DNA of 64,000 nucleotides. It comes from Capsulimonadaceae bacterium. Lineage in GTDB: Bacteria; Armatimonadota; Armatimonadia; Armatimonadales; Capsulimonadaceae. The number at the start of each line of letters is the position of its first letter. The first letter of the stretch is position 1. This document shows, piece after piece, positions 44,975 through 53,419 of this stretch. The notes beneath the pieces were generated by a model that had not been told where the DNA came from, made no database searches, and was given only the letters and a program-made list of their open reading frames with translations. The stretch covers positions 44,682 through 108,681 of the forward strand of contig JARLGU010000021.1 of the NCBI GenBank assembly GCA_031292625.1. Reading direction: 5' to 3'. Made by a program: the position numbers and the translations under genes.

Positions 44975-45170
44975 GGCTTATGGCCTCGGGCCGCAAGCGC
45001 GAGCAGGATGGTAAGTGACGCCTGTTTGTGCGCAGCGGGCTAGGAGAGCTCGGAGGGGTACGTTTCCTCTTGAGCCCTCCAGCCCCCTTGTCTTCATCGC
45101 GGGCTCGCATGGGCTCGATTGTCAATCCCGGCGCGGCAACGCAGTCGCCGGATGAGTTTGAGGTAATTGT

Positions 45171-47978
45171 ATGGCTGCCCCTTTGTTCGAGAATATCCCC
45201 GATGAGCTGAAGATCCATCCTCGTTGGACGCCCTGGGCCTACAAGGATACTGACCCCGGCGAAGAGCCCAAAAAATTGCCTCTTAACGCTAATGGACGCG
45301 GGGGGGCGAAAATTAACCATCCCGAGACACTGGTCGATTACCCCCGCGCCGTGGAGGCCTTCGAGAACTCGCAGTCTTGGACTCGGGGGCCTGGTTACGA
45401 CGGTCTGATGTTCGCGATCGTCGAAGGCGACGGGTTCGCGGGTTTGGATATCGACGACTGCATCGATCCTGACACGGGCATTATCGAGCAGTGGGCGCTT
45501 GAGATCGTCGAACAGCTGAATAGCTACACGGAGATTTCGCCATCCGGAACCGGCGTTAAGATCTTCATGATTGCGTCTAAACCGGGCGCTCGGTGCTGCA
45601 AAAAACCGCACTTCGAGTTCTACGATCGTTCGCGGTTCTTCACGGTGACCGGCAATCGTTTCCCGGGCTCTCCTTCGACGGTCGAAAAGCGCCAGGCCGA
45701 GTGTGAAGCCGTCTATAACCTTCTGTTCCCGCCAGAGCCCCCTCGCCCCGTGGCCGTCATGCCCGACAAGATGGTCGATCTGAGCGACTCTGCCCTTCTT
45801 GCGCGCGCGTTGGGTCCCTGGAAGAATAGCGCGAAGTTTAATCAGCTCTGGTTTGGCGATTACTCGATGTATTCGCACGCGAAAGACCCGAAGAGCAAGA
45901 AGGGATATCGCGAGCCCTACGACCATTCCGCCGGCGATCTAGGCCTCTGCAACTTGCTCGCATTCTGGTGTGGACCTCAAGGTCATGCGCAGGTCGATCG
46001 GCTTTTCCGGCAATCCGGTATGATGCGCGCTAAATGGGATCGGCATGCTCGTGCGCAGGACGCAACATATGGGGCCGGCACGGTTCGATTGGCTGTAGAT
46101 GGCTGCAGCACGTTTTGGGATCCGCGGTATCGCTCCGGCATTTCGCCGCGTTCCCGCGCCCTTACTTTAGGGGATCGTGGGGATGATGCCCAACATCCCG
46201 CTTTCGAGGGGGAAGGGGCGCGCGGCGAAATGCCGGACGGCGGTCGTTCGGATAAACCGGAGACCCTCCTCCCCGCGAGCGGGTCCCCTCCTCCCGATCA
46301 GGGAGGAATTGAAAGGTATCCGGCTGCGCCGGATGATCCGGATCGCGAAGCGTCGCTTCTCGATGAAGCTGCGTGGGGACCGAGGAACGATCTTCCACGA
46401 ATTGAGACGTATAACGTCCATCTGCGCGAGCGCGCCGGTGAGACGTTTAGATATATGGTTGCAGCCAATGATCCTCCCGAGGTCTTTCGCAGGGGGTCTT
46501 GCCTTGCTCGGATCGAAGTTGACGCCGCTGAGACGATCTCGATTAAAGATCTGAATGTTCCCACATTGCGGAATCGTTTGACGCATGTCGTGGCTTTTAT
46601 CTCGACATCCGAAAAACGCGGATCTATCGCCGTCAAGGCGCCCGTCGATATTATGGAAGACATTATGGCGTGGGGTAAATGGCCTGAAGTGCCAATCGTT
46701 GAAGGCGTCACGCGCACGCCAATTTTTGACCAGAGTGGTACGCTGCTGGATACGCCGGGATACCATCCTTCTGCGCGCATTTATTATCTGCCTGAGCCCG
46801 GTCTCGAAATCGGGGACACGACACCTTCGCCAGAGTCAGTCGCCGCGGCCAGGTCGCTGATTGAGGAAGAGATTTTCGTTAATTTCCCTTTTGCGGATCA
46901 GGCGTCCAAGGCGCATGCCATGGCTTTGGTTTTATTACCTTTTCTACGGCCGCTCATTTCAGGCCCCACGCCCCTCCACTTGATCGACGCGCCCCAGGCC
47001 GGGACGGGCAAATCACTCTTGGCGCAGGCGTGTATCTCCGTCTTTACGGGAATGCTGCCCGGCGCGGTCATCCCTCCCACGACGGAGGAAGAGTGGCAAA
47101 AGACCTTGACCGGCGTATTTAAGGCGGGGGGCTCTCACTTCTTTCTTGATAATGCGCGGATGCTTAACTCGATCTCGCTTTTCGCGGCGCTCACGACGGG
47201 GTATTGGGAAGGCCGTCTTTTGAACATGAATGAGATGGGGCGGTATCCGATCGTTTGCACGTTCGTGGCCACGGCTAATAATGTCGCTGCAGGGCCGGAG
47301 CTCCTCCGTCGATCGATCTCTATTCGCCTCGACTCCGGCGTGGAACGGCCGGAGGAACGGTCTGGCTGGAAGCATGATCCGCTCCTTTCATGGATCCGTG
47401 AAAACCGAAGCGAATTTGTTACCGCAGCTATCACGCTTGCCCGCGCGTGGGTTGACGGGGGCAGGCCGAAATATACGGGCGCAATGCGTCCTCTCGGCTC
47501 GTTTGAGGGCTGGTTTCATACAATGGGCGGCGTTCTTGACGTGATAGGAATGCAGGGTTTTTTGGAAAATCGCGAGGCGTTTAGGGATCGCGCCGAAAAT
47601 GAGGACGCTCCCTGGTACGTATTTGTCGAAAAATGGGCGGAATTATTCTCCAACAGGGTAGTCGGTGCGGCCGAATTGTTCGAGTTGGCGACCGAATATC
47701 TTGGTCCCGATGCGGATGGCGCGACCGAAACCGCGAAGAAAGCCAAATTCGGCAAGCGGTTAGCGTCGCATACTGACAGGATTTACGGCGCGTATCGCAT
47801 TGTATACAAGGGCAAATCTACATCCGGCGCAAACAAAGGCGCGAAACTATTTGCGCTTTCGCCTACCGATTACAATAATCCCATGCCCTCCCTCGGGAAT
47901 ACGGATCCGACAATTTCGGGCGAAACTACGTCTAAATTAGCGACACAAGGAGCGTTCGACGAAGAGTTAGGCGTCTAG
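45171..47978 (+). CDS. NrS-1-type primase-polymerase with C-terminal helicase
   Basis: A 935-residue replication protein. Residues 10-185 match the NrS-1 prim-pol family: HPRWTPWAYKDTD, the acidic pair in GFAGLDIDDCID and LNSYTEISPSGTGVKIF, then YDRSRFFTVTGNRFPGSP. Residues about 560-800 are an AAA+ helicase with Walker A DAPQAGTGKS near residue 608 and Walker B HFFLDNA. Such proteins prime and copy phage DNA and unwind it. The linker between the two halves (about 355-395) includes a translated copy of the type 1 repeat (KPETLLPASGSPPPDQGG). GAGGT precedes the ATG. It is probably the main replication enzyme of the prophage. Confidence 0.9.
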   Translation: MAAPLFENIPDELKIHPRWTPWAYKDTDPGEEPKKLPLNANGRGGAKINHPETLVDYPRAVEAFENSQSWTRGPGYDGLMFAIVEGDGFAGLDIDDCIDPDTGIIEQWALEIVEQLNSYTEISPSGTGVKIFMIASKPGARCCKKPHFEFYDRSRFFTVTGNRFPGSPSTVEKRQAECEAVYNLLFPPEPPRPVAVMPDKMVDLSDSALLARALGPWKNSAKFNQLWFGDYSMYSHAKDPKSKKGYREPYDHSAGDLGLCNLLAFWCGPQGHAQVDRLFRQSGMMRAKWDRHARAQDATYGAGTVRLAVDGCSTFWDPRYRSGISPRSRALTLGDRGDDAQHPAFEGEGARGEMPDGGRSDKPETLLPASGSPPPDQGGIERYPAAPDDPDREASLLDEAAWGPRNDLPRIETYNVHLRERAGETFRYMVAANDPPEVFRRGSCLARIEVDAAETISIKDLNVPTLRNRLTHVVAFISTSEKRGSIAVKAPVDIMEDIMAWGKWPEVPIVEGVTRTPIFDQSGTLLDTPGYHPSARIYYLPEPGLEIGDTTPSPESVAAARSLIEEEIFVNFPFADQASKAHAMALVLLPFLRPLISGPTPLHLIDAPQAGTGKSLLAQACISVFTGMLPGAVIPPTTEEEWQKTLTGVFKAGGSHFFLDNARMLNSISLFAALTTGYWEGRLLNMNEMGRYPIVCTFVATANNVAAGPELLRRSISIRLDSGVERPEERSGWKHDPLLSWIRENRSEFVTAAITLARAWVDGGRPKYTGAMRPLGSFEGWFHTMGGVLDVIGMQGFLENREAFRDRAENEDAPWYVFVEKWAELFSNRVVGAAELFELATEYLGPDADGATETAKKAKFGKRLASHTDRIYGAYRIVYKGKSTSGANKGAKLFALSPTDYNNPMPSLGNTDPTISGETTSKLATQGAFDEELGV
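46260..46308. repeat. Type 1 palindromic element inside the primase gene
   Basis: GAGACCCTCCTCCCC, a CCCGCGAGCGGG hairpin and a final stem CCTCCC/GGGAGG, all in frame. It has more changes than the intergenic copies, so it may be older. Confidence 0.8.
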
Positions 47979-48584
47979 CCCCGGCCCTCCTTCGCATGTT
48001 CAGGGGACGTTCGCGCCGTTCGGGGCCGTTTGCTAGCGCTTCTATGAAACTTATCTTTTCTCTCGCGTTATAAAAAATAAGAATAAGAAAGATAAGTATA
48101 CGTATTGGGCCAGAGAACGCCCCCTAACGTCCTGACCGTCCCCTACAGGCTTTTGACCACAAATATTGTCTGCTTGAAAAGTTCGCGGTTGTTCGGCGTC
48201 TTTGGTTAGTTTTTTTGCGCGGGCGTAGGGGTGGCGCCGATTGCGGCGGCCGCTGAACGATTGGTTGCTTCGTCCGCGATTTCCGGGGCGGCGGAATGGT
48301 TGCAATTGGACCGGTTTCGGGATTGCGAATGGACCGGTTTTGGTGTTTTTGACGCATCGCGATAATGATGGTTATTGAGAGTTATTAACATGCTGATTTT
48401 GGATGAATTTGACATAATCGAAAATATTTCGAGCAACAACGGCAGTAAGTAGCCCATTATGTCAACAATTATCAGATTTTCCTTGTCATAACAAACATTA
48501 TCGGAACATGGTCTCTTTGGGAATGCGCGGTTTTCGGCGGTAGTTGACGATTGTTTGGTTGAGTTTACGGAGGAGGTAAACATC
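47979..48584. other. AT-rich non-coding region, possible prophage origin
   Basis: About 600 bases without a gene I can support, between the replication enzyme and the ParB-like gene. It holds an inverted repeat ACTTATCTTT/AAAGATAAGT (48049 and 48088), two copies of GGACCGGTTT near 48310 and 48340, and a 10-bp inverted repeat TTGACATAAT/ATTATGTCAA (48409 and 48456). The palindrome CGAAAATATTTCG lies at the inner edge of the left arm. The long minus-strand frame 48206-49375 that enters this region is a shadow of the ParB-like gene. Confidence 0.45.
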
Positions 48585-50894
48585 ATGGCAGGACGAAAGA
48601 GCAAGAGCGCGGTGATTGAGACGGAGGAGGGACCCTCACCCCAGCCCTCTCCCATAGGAATGGGCGAGGGAGTTGCGGAAATGGCCGTAAAGGCGTCCGT
48701 GGGGCCGTCCATGGCGCGTTTGGCGGATGGGCCGTCTGTTGCGACGGCGGCGGACGGACGGCCGCTTGCGGAGGGCGATGATCGAACGTTTGGCGGATGG
48801 GCGCAGGGATCGGCCGAGCAAGAGATCCCAGTTGTTCGGATCCATGCGAGTTCGTTCAACCCGAGGAAGGCATTTGACGAGGCCAAGACCGTTAGCCTGG
48901 CAGCTTCTATGGGTAAGCACGGGCTTTTGTCGCCGATCATCCTTCGGCCATCGGAAGAAGCAGAAGGGGATTTTGAGATCGTCGCCGGAGAGCGGCGGTT
49001 TCGCGCGGCGTTGACGCTTGGATGGAATGCGATCCGGGCGATTGTCCGTGAGGCGGGAGACCTGGCGGCGGAGGAGATCGCCATTATTGAGAACGTGATG
49101 CGTGAGAACCTGAACGCGGTCGAAGAGGCGGAAGCGTATCGCCGGCTTCGTGAGATCCATGGGCTTAAGGTCGAAGAGATCGCCGAGCGGGTTGGGCGTT
49201 CGCGGAGCGCGGTGTCGAACGCGATGCGGCTGCCGGAGGGCGTCCGGGCGCTGGTCGCATCCGGGGAGCTGTCTGAGGCGCATGGACGGGCGATCGTGCG
49301 CTGGGCGCCATTCGAGCCGATCATGAGTGAGCTTGCTCGGATCGTAATCGATGACAAGCTATCGTCTAAAAGCATTGAAGGCGAGTTGAATAGTCAACTT
49401 ACGCACGCGCTCGAACAAGGAGGCGCTATTCGCAGTTTGGACGGTTATCACAGAGATTTCGATACGAATATCTGCCGCGAATGTCCGTTTGACGCGATGC
49501 GCAATCTTCGGGAGCCGACAGATTGGAGCGCGAACCGGTATTGTCTGCGGCCGGATCACTTCGCCGAGCTCGTGGCTATGAAGCAAAACGAGGAGCGCAT
49601 CAAAGCCGAGGAGCAAGCCGCTAAGCACGGGGAAAGCGCCGCCAAGCAGATCGAGAAGAAGCGAGCGTCGGTTGACAAAGCAGTTACGGCCGTTCACGCG
49701 GCGAACACCGCGCCAGAGCGTAAGGCTGCCGAGCGCGAGCTCGCGGCCGCAATGAAGGCGATCGAACTCGTAGCTCCTGGCGTATGCGGCGAAGACGGCG
49801 CTCCCATTCCTGCGGAAGCGATCGGAAAAGACTCGGATGCAGCGTCGCCCGCGCTGCCGGACATCCACGGCATGAAGCAAGGATCTTATATCGACATTTG
49901 GAGTGAAGGCCAGCGACCGAAGGGTTGCTCTCCGAACTGCCCATGCAACGTCAAGGCGCGCGCCGCGGGCCAGGTGCGGACGATCTGTTGCGATCCCGGC
50001 AGGTGGCGTTCGCTCTCCTCTATGGCTAAGCGAGAGGCGACGAAGAGGCGCAAGGAGGCGATCGAGAAAAACTTGGCGCGCGCATCCAAAGTGGTTTGGA
50101 TGAGCGGCTATTCCGAGATGGCCAGCCGGCGCGTCATTGCCATGCTTGTCGCTCGGCTTGTTAGCAGTGTGGGGCTCGATACGCGCCGTGCCGCCTTGGA
50201 AGCGCTCGTGATGGAGCGGCCAAAGATCGAAATAGGCGCATTAAGCCCGCTCGATACCGCTAAGGACATCTATCGAGATGCCGATGCGGAGTGCTTCCGG
50301 AAGGCCTTCATGACACTCCCGCCCGATACGGCGCTTGCATATGCCGCTGAGTGTCTCGTGGCTGTCGAGATCCGGAATGCCGGAGACAGCAAGGATATGC
50401 GAACGCCGCTGATGGATTGGTTGATCGGGAGGCTGCTGGAAAGCGGCGAGAGCGCGGAGGCGGTGGTTTCGCGCGGAACGGGCGCCGGGTCAGATCAGGA
50501 GCCGGAGACCTACGTTGCCGCCGCAGACGCTAGACCGGAGACCTACCTTCCCACAAGCGGGCCCCTTCCTCCCGAAACGGGAGGAGACCCGGAGGGAGAG
50601 GATGCCGACGACGACAGTATGGACGCGGACGGCCTTAGCGATGGCGGGTTGGAGGCGAGGGAGTGGATTGAATGTCACGGGGTACCCGGGAGTTACCACG
50701 GCGATCTGCGCGTAGGGGACCGTGTATTGTTCGATGAACCGATGCTTCCTGAGGGGGATAGGATCGGCGTCTTGATTTGTGTTGGATCGCCGGAGAGCAT
50801 CGTGAAGTTTGACACGACCGGGAACAGCGCGTCTTGGCCGAATGAGCGATTGAGCAAGGTTGCAGAGTCTGCAGGGGTGGGGGAAGCGAAATGA
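48585..50894 (+). CDS. ParB-like DNA-binding protein with two repeat-derived insertions
   Basis: A 769-residue protein. Residues about 75-225 are a ParB/Spo0J core: IPVVRIHASSFNPRKAF, EIVAGERRFRAALTLG, ENVMRENLNAVEEAEAYRRL and the helix-turn-helix VEEIAERVGRSRSAVSNAMRL. A cysteine-rich part follows (CRECPFDAM; CSPNCPCNV), then a helical region. The N-terminus contains a type 2 repeat peptide (GPSPQPSPIGMGEG) and the region near residue 650 a type 1 repeat peptide (RPETYLPTSGPLPPETGGDP). No ParA gene is near, so it may act in replication or gene control rather than segregation. GGAGGAGGT precedes the ATG. Confidence 0.85.
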   Translation: MAGRKSKSAVIETEEGPSPQPSPIGMGEGVAEMAVKASVGPSMARLADGPSVATAADGRPLAEGDDRTFGGWAQGSAEQEIPVVRIHASSFNPRKAFDEAKTVSLAASMGKHGLLSPIILRPSEEAEGDFEIVAGERRFRAALTLGWNAIRAIVREAGDLAAEEIAIIENVMRENLNAVEEAEAYRRLREIHGLKVEEIAERVGRSRSAVSNAMRLPEGVRALVASGELSEAHGRAIVRWAPFEPIMSELARIVIDDKLSSKSIEGELNSQLTHALEQGGAIRSLDGYHRDFDTNICRECPFDAMRNLREPTDWSANRYCLRPDHFAELVAMKQNEERIKAEEQAAKHGESAAKQIEKKRASVDKAVTAVHAANTAPERKAAERELAAAMKAIELVAPGVCGEDGAPIPAEAIGKDSDAASPALPDIHGMKQGSYIDIWSEGQRPKGCSPNCPCNVKARAAGQVRTICCDPGRWRSLSSMAKREATKRRKEAIEKNLARASKVVWMSGYSEMASRRVIAMLVARLVSSVGLDTRRAALEALVMERPKIEIGALSPLDTAKDIYRDADAECFRKAFMTLPPDTALAYAAECLVAVEIRNAGDSKDMRTPLMDWLIGRLLESGESAEAVVSRGTGAGSDQEPETYVAAADARPETYLPTSGPLPPETGGDPEGEDADDDSMDADGLSDGGLEAREWIECHGVPGSYHGDLRVGDRVLFDEPMLPEGDRIGVLICVGSPESIVKFDTTGNSASWPNERLSKVAESAGVGEAK
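48633..48672. repeat. Type 2 palindromic element inside the ParB-like gene
   Basis: CCCTCACCCCAGCCCTCTCC and GGGCGAGGGAG around a short loop, in frame within the disordered N-terminus. Confidence 0.75.
50505..50586. repeat. Type 1 palindromic element inside the ParB-like gene
   Basis: Two units, the second complete with a final stem closed by GAAAC. Frame is the same as in the copies at 42593 and 46260. Confidence 0.85.
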
Positions 50895-51463
50895 TCTGCG
50901 AGACGATGTTTGACGTTGAGAAGATCGGGATTATTGACGAGCCGCCTGTCATCGGGTCGGACCGGCGCGTGCGGGCTTGGGATATGGGCGGCTCCGGGCG
51001 TGCCGATTACACCGCTGGCGTGCTAATGGCGGAGATCAAACCAAGGATGAGCACGAACGTATTCTTCATCGTGCTCGATGTTGCTCTGTTTCGTTCGACG
51101 TTCGAGGCGCTCACCGATAGGGTCCGGCGCATAGCTGATGAGGATGGGAAAGACGTTCTCATTGCTCTTAAGAAGCCTCAGTGTGGCTTTGCATGTGACG
51201 CAGTAATGCAGGTTCGGCAGGCGGTCAGGGGCTATCGCGTTGCTGAGTGGCGCAACCCGGGACCACCGACTGCCCGCGCGTCCGCATTTGCAAAGGTTGT
51301 AAACTCGAGGAGGGTTGCTCTCGCGCGAGGTGCCTGGAATGATTCGCTTATCGAGGAGATGAGGCTTTTCCCGCTTTGCGTGTACGACAACCAGGTTCAG
51401 GCGGCGAGCGACGCTTTCTTGGAACTCGCGCATCCGAGCGCACCTTTATCCCGTGGCGATTGA
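50891..51463 (+). CDS. Stand-alone terminase-nuclease-like (RNase H fold) protein
   Basis: A 190-residue protein similar in layout to the C-terminal nuclease half of large terminases: a first strand VRAWDMGGSGRADYTAGVLM with a conserved aspartate, a central part GKDVLIALKKPQCGFACDAVM, then KVVNSRRVALARGAWNDSLIEEMRLFPLCVYDNQVQAASDAF. In true terminases the last motif reads DDxxDA; here it is DNQVQA, so some metal ligands are lost. No ATPase part is present. It starts four bases inside the end of the ParB-like gene. The complete terminase is encoded separately at 54481. It may act in replication or recombination, or be a non-catalytic relic. Confidence 0.65.
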   Translation: MICETMFDVEKIGIIDEPPVIGSDRRVRAWDMGGSGRADYTAGVLMAEIKPRMSTNVFFIVLDVALFRSTFEALTDRVRRIADEDGKDVLIALKKPQCGFACDAVMQVRQAVRGYRVAEWRNPGPPTARASAFAKVVNSRRVALARGAWNDSLIEEMRLFPLCVYDNQVQAASDAFLELAHPSAPLSRGD

Positions 51464-51560
51464 GCGGGAGCCTGGGGAGCTTAGCGCCACGGGATCGGTG
51501 AACGGGGGCTGGGGATCGGATTGGCAGGCGGGGCGGCGGGGGCTAGAAAGGCAGCATCAA

Positions 51561-51911
51561 ATGATTAACAGCGTTGTATTGTCGGGACGGATCGGGAAGG
51601 ATCTGGAGGTTAAGACCACGCCGTCCGGGGTGCCGGTTTTGACGTTCGGGCTTGCAGTGACCAGGCCGCAGTCATCGGAGAGCCGCCAGGCCGGCGAGGA
51701 TCCGGTTACGGATTGGTTTAATTGCGTCATTTGGCGCGGGCTGGCAAACTATGTCGGCACGCACGGGAAGAAGGGTGGCCGGGTCGAGGTGCGCGGGCGG
51801 CTGCAAAGCCGGAAGTATACGGGCCAGGACGGGACCGAGCGTTCGGTGGTCGAGGTGCTGGTCGAGGATGCCACGGTGATCGATTACAAGGAGTGGGAGG
51901 GAGCGGGATAG
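51561..51911 (+). CDS. ssb: Single-stranded DNA-binding protein
   Basis: A 116-residue protein consisting of the SSB OB-fold only (MINSVVLSGRIGKDLEVKTTPSGVPVLTFGLAVTR, then WFNCVIWRGLANYVGTHGKKGGRVEVRGRL). The usual acidic C-terminal tail that recruits host proteins is missing. It ends the replication module. The ATG at 51561 is used because the fold begins there; AAAGG lies upstream. Confidence 0.92.
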   Translation: MINSVVLSGRIGKDLEVKTTPSGVPVLTFGLAVTRPQSSESRQAGEDPVTDWFNCVIWRGLANYVGTHGKKGGRVEVRGRLQSRKYTGQDGTERSVVEVLVEDATVIDYKEWEGAG

Positions 51912-51948
51912 CGGCGGCGTTCGGGCAACGAAATTTATTCGAGCGGGC

Positions 51949-51977
51949 TTGACAATGGGAATCGAGTGGTATATCAT
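51949..51977 (+). promoter_or_regulatory. sigma70-type promoter before the packaging genes
   Basis: TTGACA and TATCAT spaced by 17 bases. It is followed by about 200 bases of leader that end in a terminator at 52161. Confidence 0.65.
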
Positions 51978-52160
51978 AAAGGTAGACAATCAATTGAGGT
52001 TATTCTGGCGATAGGACCTCGGCCCACGCCCTTTTCGGGTATGTGGGGAACGCTGACCACAATGGCAATAGTTCGCTACATTGGGTCAGGTGCGTCTGAA
52101 AGTTTCACGTTGCTCCGCTCTTCCGGGGGCGGAGAGGATCGAAATCACACAGGCTGTTTC

Positions 52161-52192
52161 AAGGCTTCGCGCTTATTGCGCGAGGCCTTTTT
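52161..52192 (+). terminator. Terminator or attenuator in the late leader
   Basis: AAGGCTTCGCGC and GCGCGAGGCCTT form a 12-bp stem with one G-U pair and a five-base loop, running into five T residues. It stands between the promoter at 51949 and the first late gene at 52215. Confidence 0.75.
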
Positions 52193-52214
52193 GACGTTCA
52201 TGGGGAGATCGAAA

Positions 52215-52586
52215 ATGCCTCGGATTACCTGGGAAGATGTCGCGCGGGATAAGACGCCTGTTGAAGTGGCCGCCGTGTTTATGCGTTGTTCCGTCAAGAC
52301 CGCGAAAGTGCGGCTGCATGAGGCGCATAACCGCATGGAACGCGATCGTCAGCGAAGAATGAGACAGACGCGGCCCGTTGTCGGAAAGGCCACTAATTGC
52401 GAGGCGCGCGCTGTGAGCGTGGGGGTCGTCGGGACGCTGCCGAAGAAAACCTTTGCTGACGAGCTCGGGCGCAAAGCGCCGGGGCCGTCGCATACGCTGC
52501 CGACGAACGTCAAGCAGCACTATTACGCGGCGCGGGATAGCTTTTTCCGGGATCGGGATCCGGAGCTCGCGGATCGGGGCGTGTAG
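52215..52586 (+). CDS. Hypothetical protein at the start of the packaging module
   Basis: A 123-residue basic protein beginning MPRITWEDVARDKTPVEVAAVFMRCSVKTAKVRLHEAHNRMERD, which may be a small helix-turn-helix. GGGGAGA lies seven bases before the ATG at 52215; the ORF start at 51966 would run through the terminator hairpin and is rejected. It precedes the HNH and small terminase genes, so it may be involved in DNA recognition for packaging. Confidence 0.6.
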   Translation: MPRITWEDVARDKTPVEVAAVFMRCSVKTAKVRLHEAHNRMERDRQRRMRQTRPVVGKATNCEARAVSVGVVGTLPKKTFADELGRKAPGPSHTLPTNVKQHYYAARDSFFRDRDPELADRGV

Positions 52587-52588
52587 GG

Positions 52589-53413
52589 ATGCCAAAGCAG
52601 AGTTTTATTGGCTATAGGTTCGGACGGTTGGTTGTTACCGCTCATGCCGCGCCTGCTAGGGATAAACACCGCCAGGTAGCTTGTCTGTGCGACTGCGGGG
52701 CTAGATGTGTCGTTGTCTTGAGTAGGTTAAGAACCGGCATGACGCGCTCGTGTGGTTGTTTGGTTCGGGAGCCGCGTGTCGATCTATCAGGTCAGCGCTT
52801 CGGACGCCTTCTCGTTTTGTCGCGGTTGATCGATGTTGCGGATGGTTCCTTAAATGCGAGATTTGAATGTTTGTGTGATTGCGGAACGATGGCGGTTGTT
52901 CGATCATACGACCTTGTCTCGCACGCTGCCCGAAGTTGCGGATGTTTGAGGAAGGAAACGACTCGTGACCGTGCTTCAACGCATGGCCTGTCTCATTTAC
53001 CTGAATATCATATTTGGATGGACATGAGGGCAAGGTGTGGCCGACAGACTAATAAGGCTTACGCCAATTATGGCGGTCGCGGCATTCGCGTTAGTCCTGA
53101 GTGGAATGAGTCGTTTGAATGCTTTCTTAGAGATGTTGGCCGGCGTCCAGGCCCCGAATATTCGCTGGACCGCATAGATGTGAATGGTAATTACTCTCCC
53201 GGTAACGTTCGCTGGGCCACTAAGCAGACGCAAGCAAACAATACGCGAGCCAATAGGCGACTCACTGCGTTTGGACGAACTAAGACGTTATCGGAGTGGG
53301 CTCGGCAGTATTCCATCCCTGTGGCTGCTCTCGGGTACCGAATAAATCGCCGTGGAATGTCTTTGGAAGCCGCGCTAGTGCTCTTATCTTCCGAGTGCGA
53401 TACTGCGAGGTAG
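52589..53413 (+). CDS. HNH-type endonuclease with zinc-finger-like repeats
   Basis: A 274-residue protein. Two similar N-terminal modules (FGRLVVTAH..CLCDCGARCVVVLSRL..SCGCL and FGRLLVLSR..CLCDCGTMAVVRSYDL..SCGCL) look like DNA-binding zinc-finger or AP2-like units common in phage HNH proteins. A nuclease-like part follows, with HGLSHLPEYHIWMDMRARC, NYGGRGI and LDRIDVNGNYSPGNVRWATKQTQ. Such genes are usually mobile homing endonucleases; this one sits between packaging genes. Codon and word use look less GC-rich than its neighbours, which fits recent arrival. Confidence 0.82.
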   Translation: MPKQSFIGYRFGRLVVTAHAAPARDKHRQVACLCDCGARCVVVLSRLRTGMTRSCGCLVREPRVDLSGQRFGRLLVLSRLIDVADGSLNARFECLCDCGTMAVVRSYDLVSHAARSCGCLRKETTRDRASTHGLSHLPEYHIWMDMRARCGRQTNKAYANYGGRGIRVSPEWNESFECFLRDVGRRPGPEYSLDRIDVNGNYSPGNVRWATKQTQANNTRANRRLTAFGRTKTLSEWARQYSIPVAALGYRINRRGMSLEAALVLLSSECDTAR

Positions 53414-53419
53414 CCGACT

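Noticed and set aside
48206-49375. 389-residue minus-strand ORF reaching into the gap before the ParB-like gene
   Set aside because: Mostly antisense to the ParB core; serine-rich translation typical of a shadow frame.
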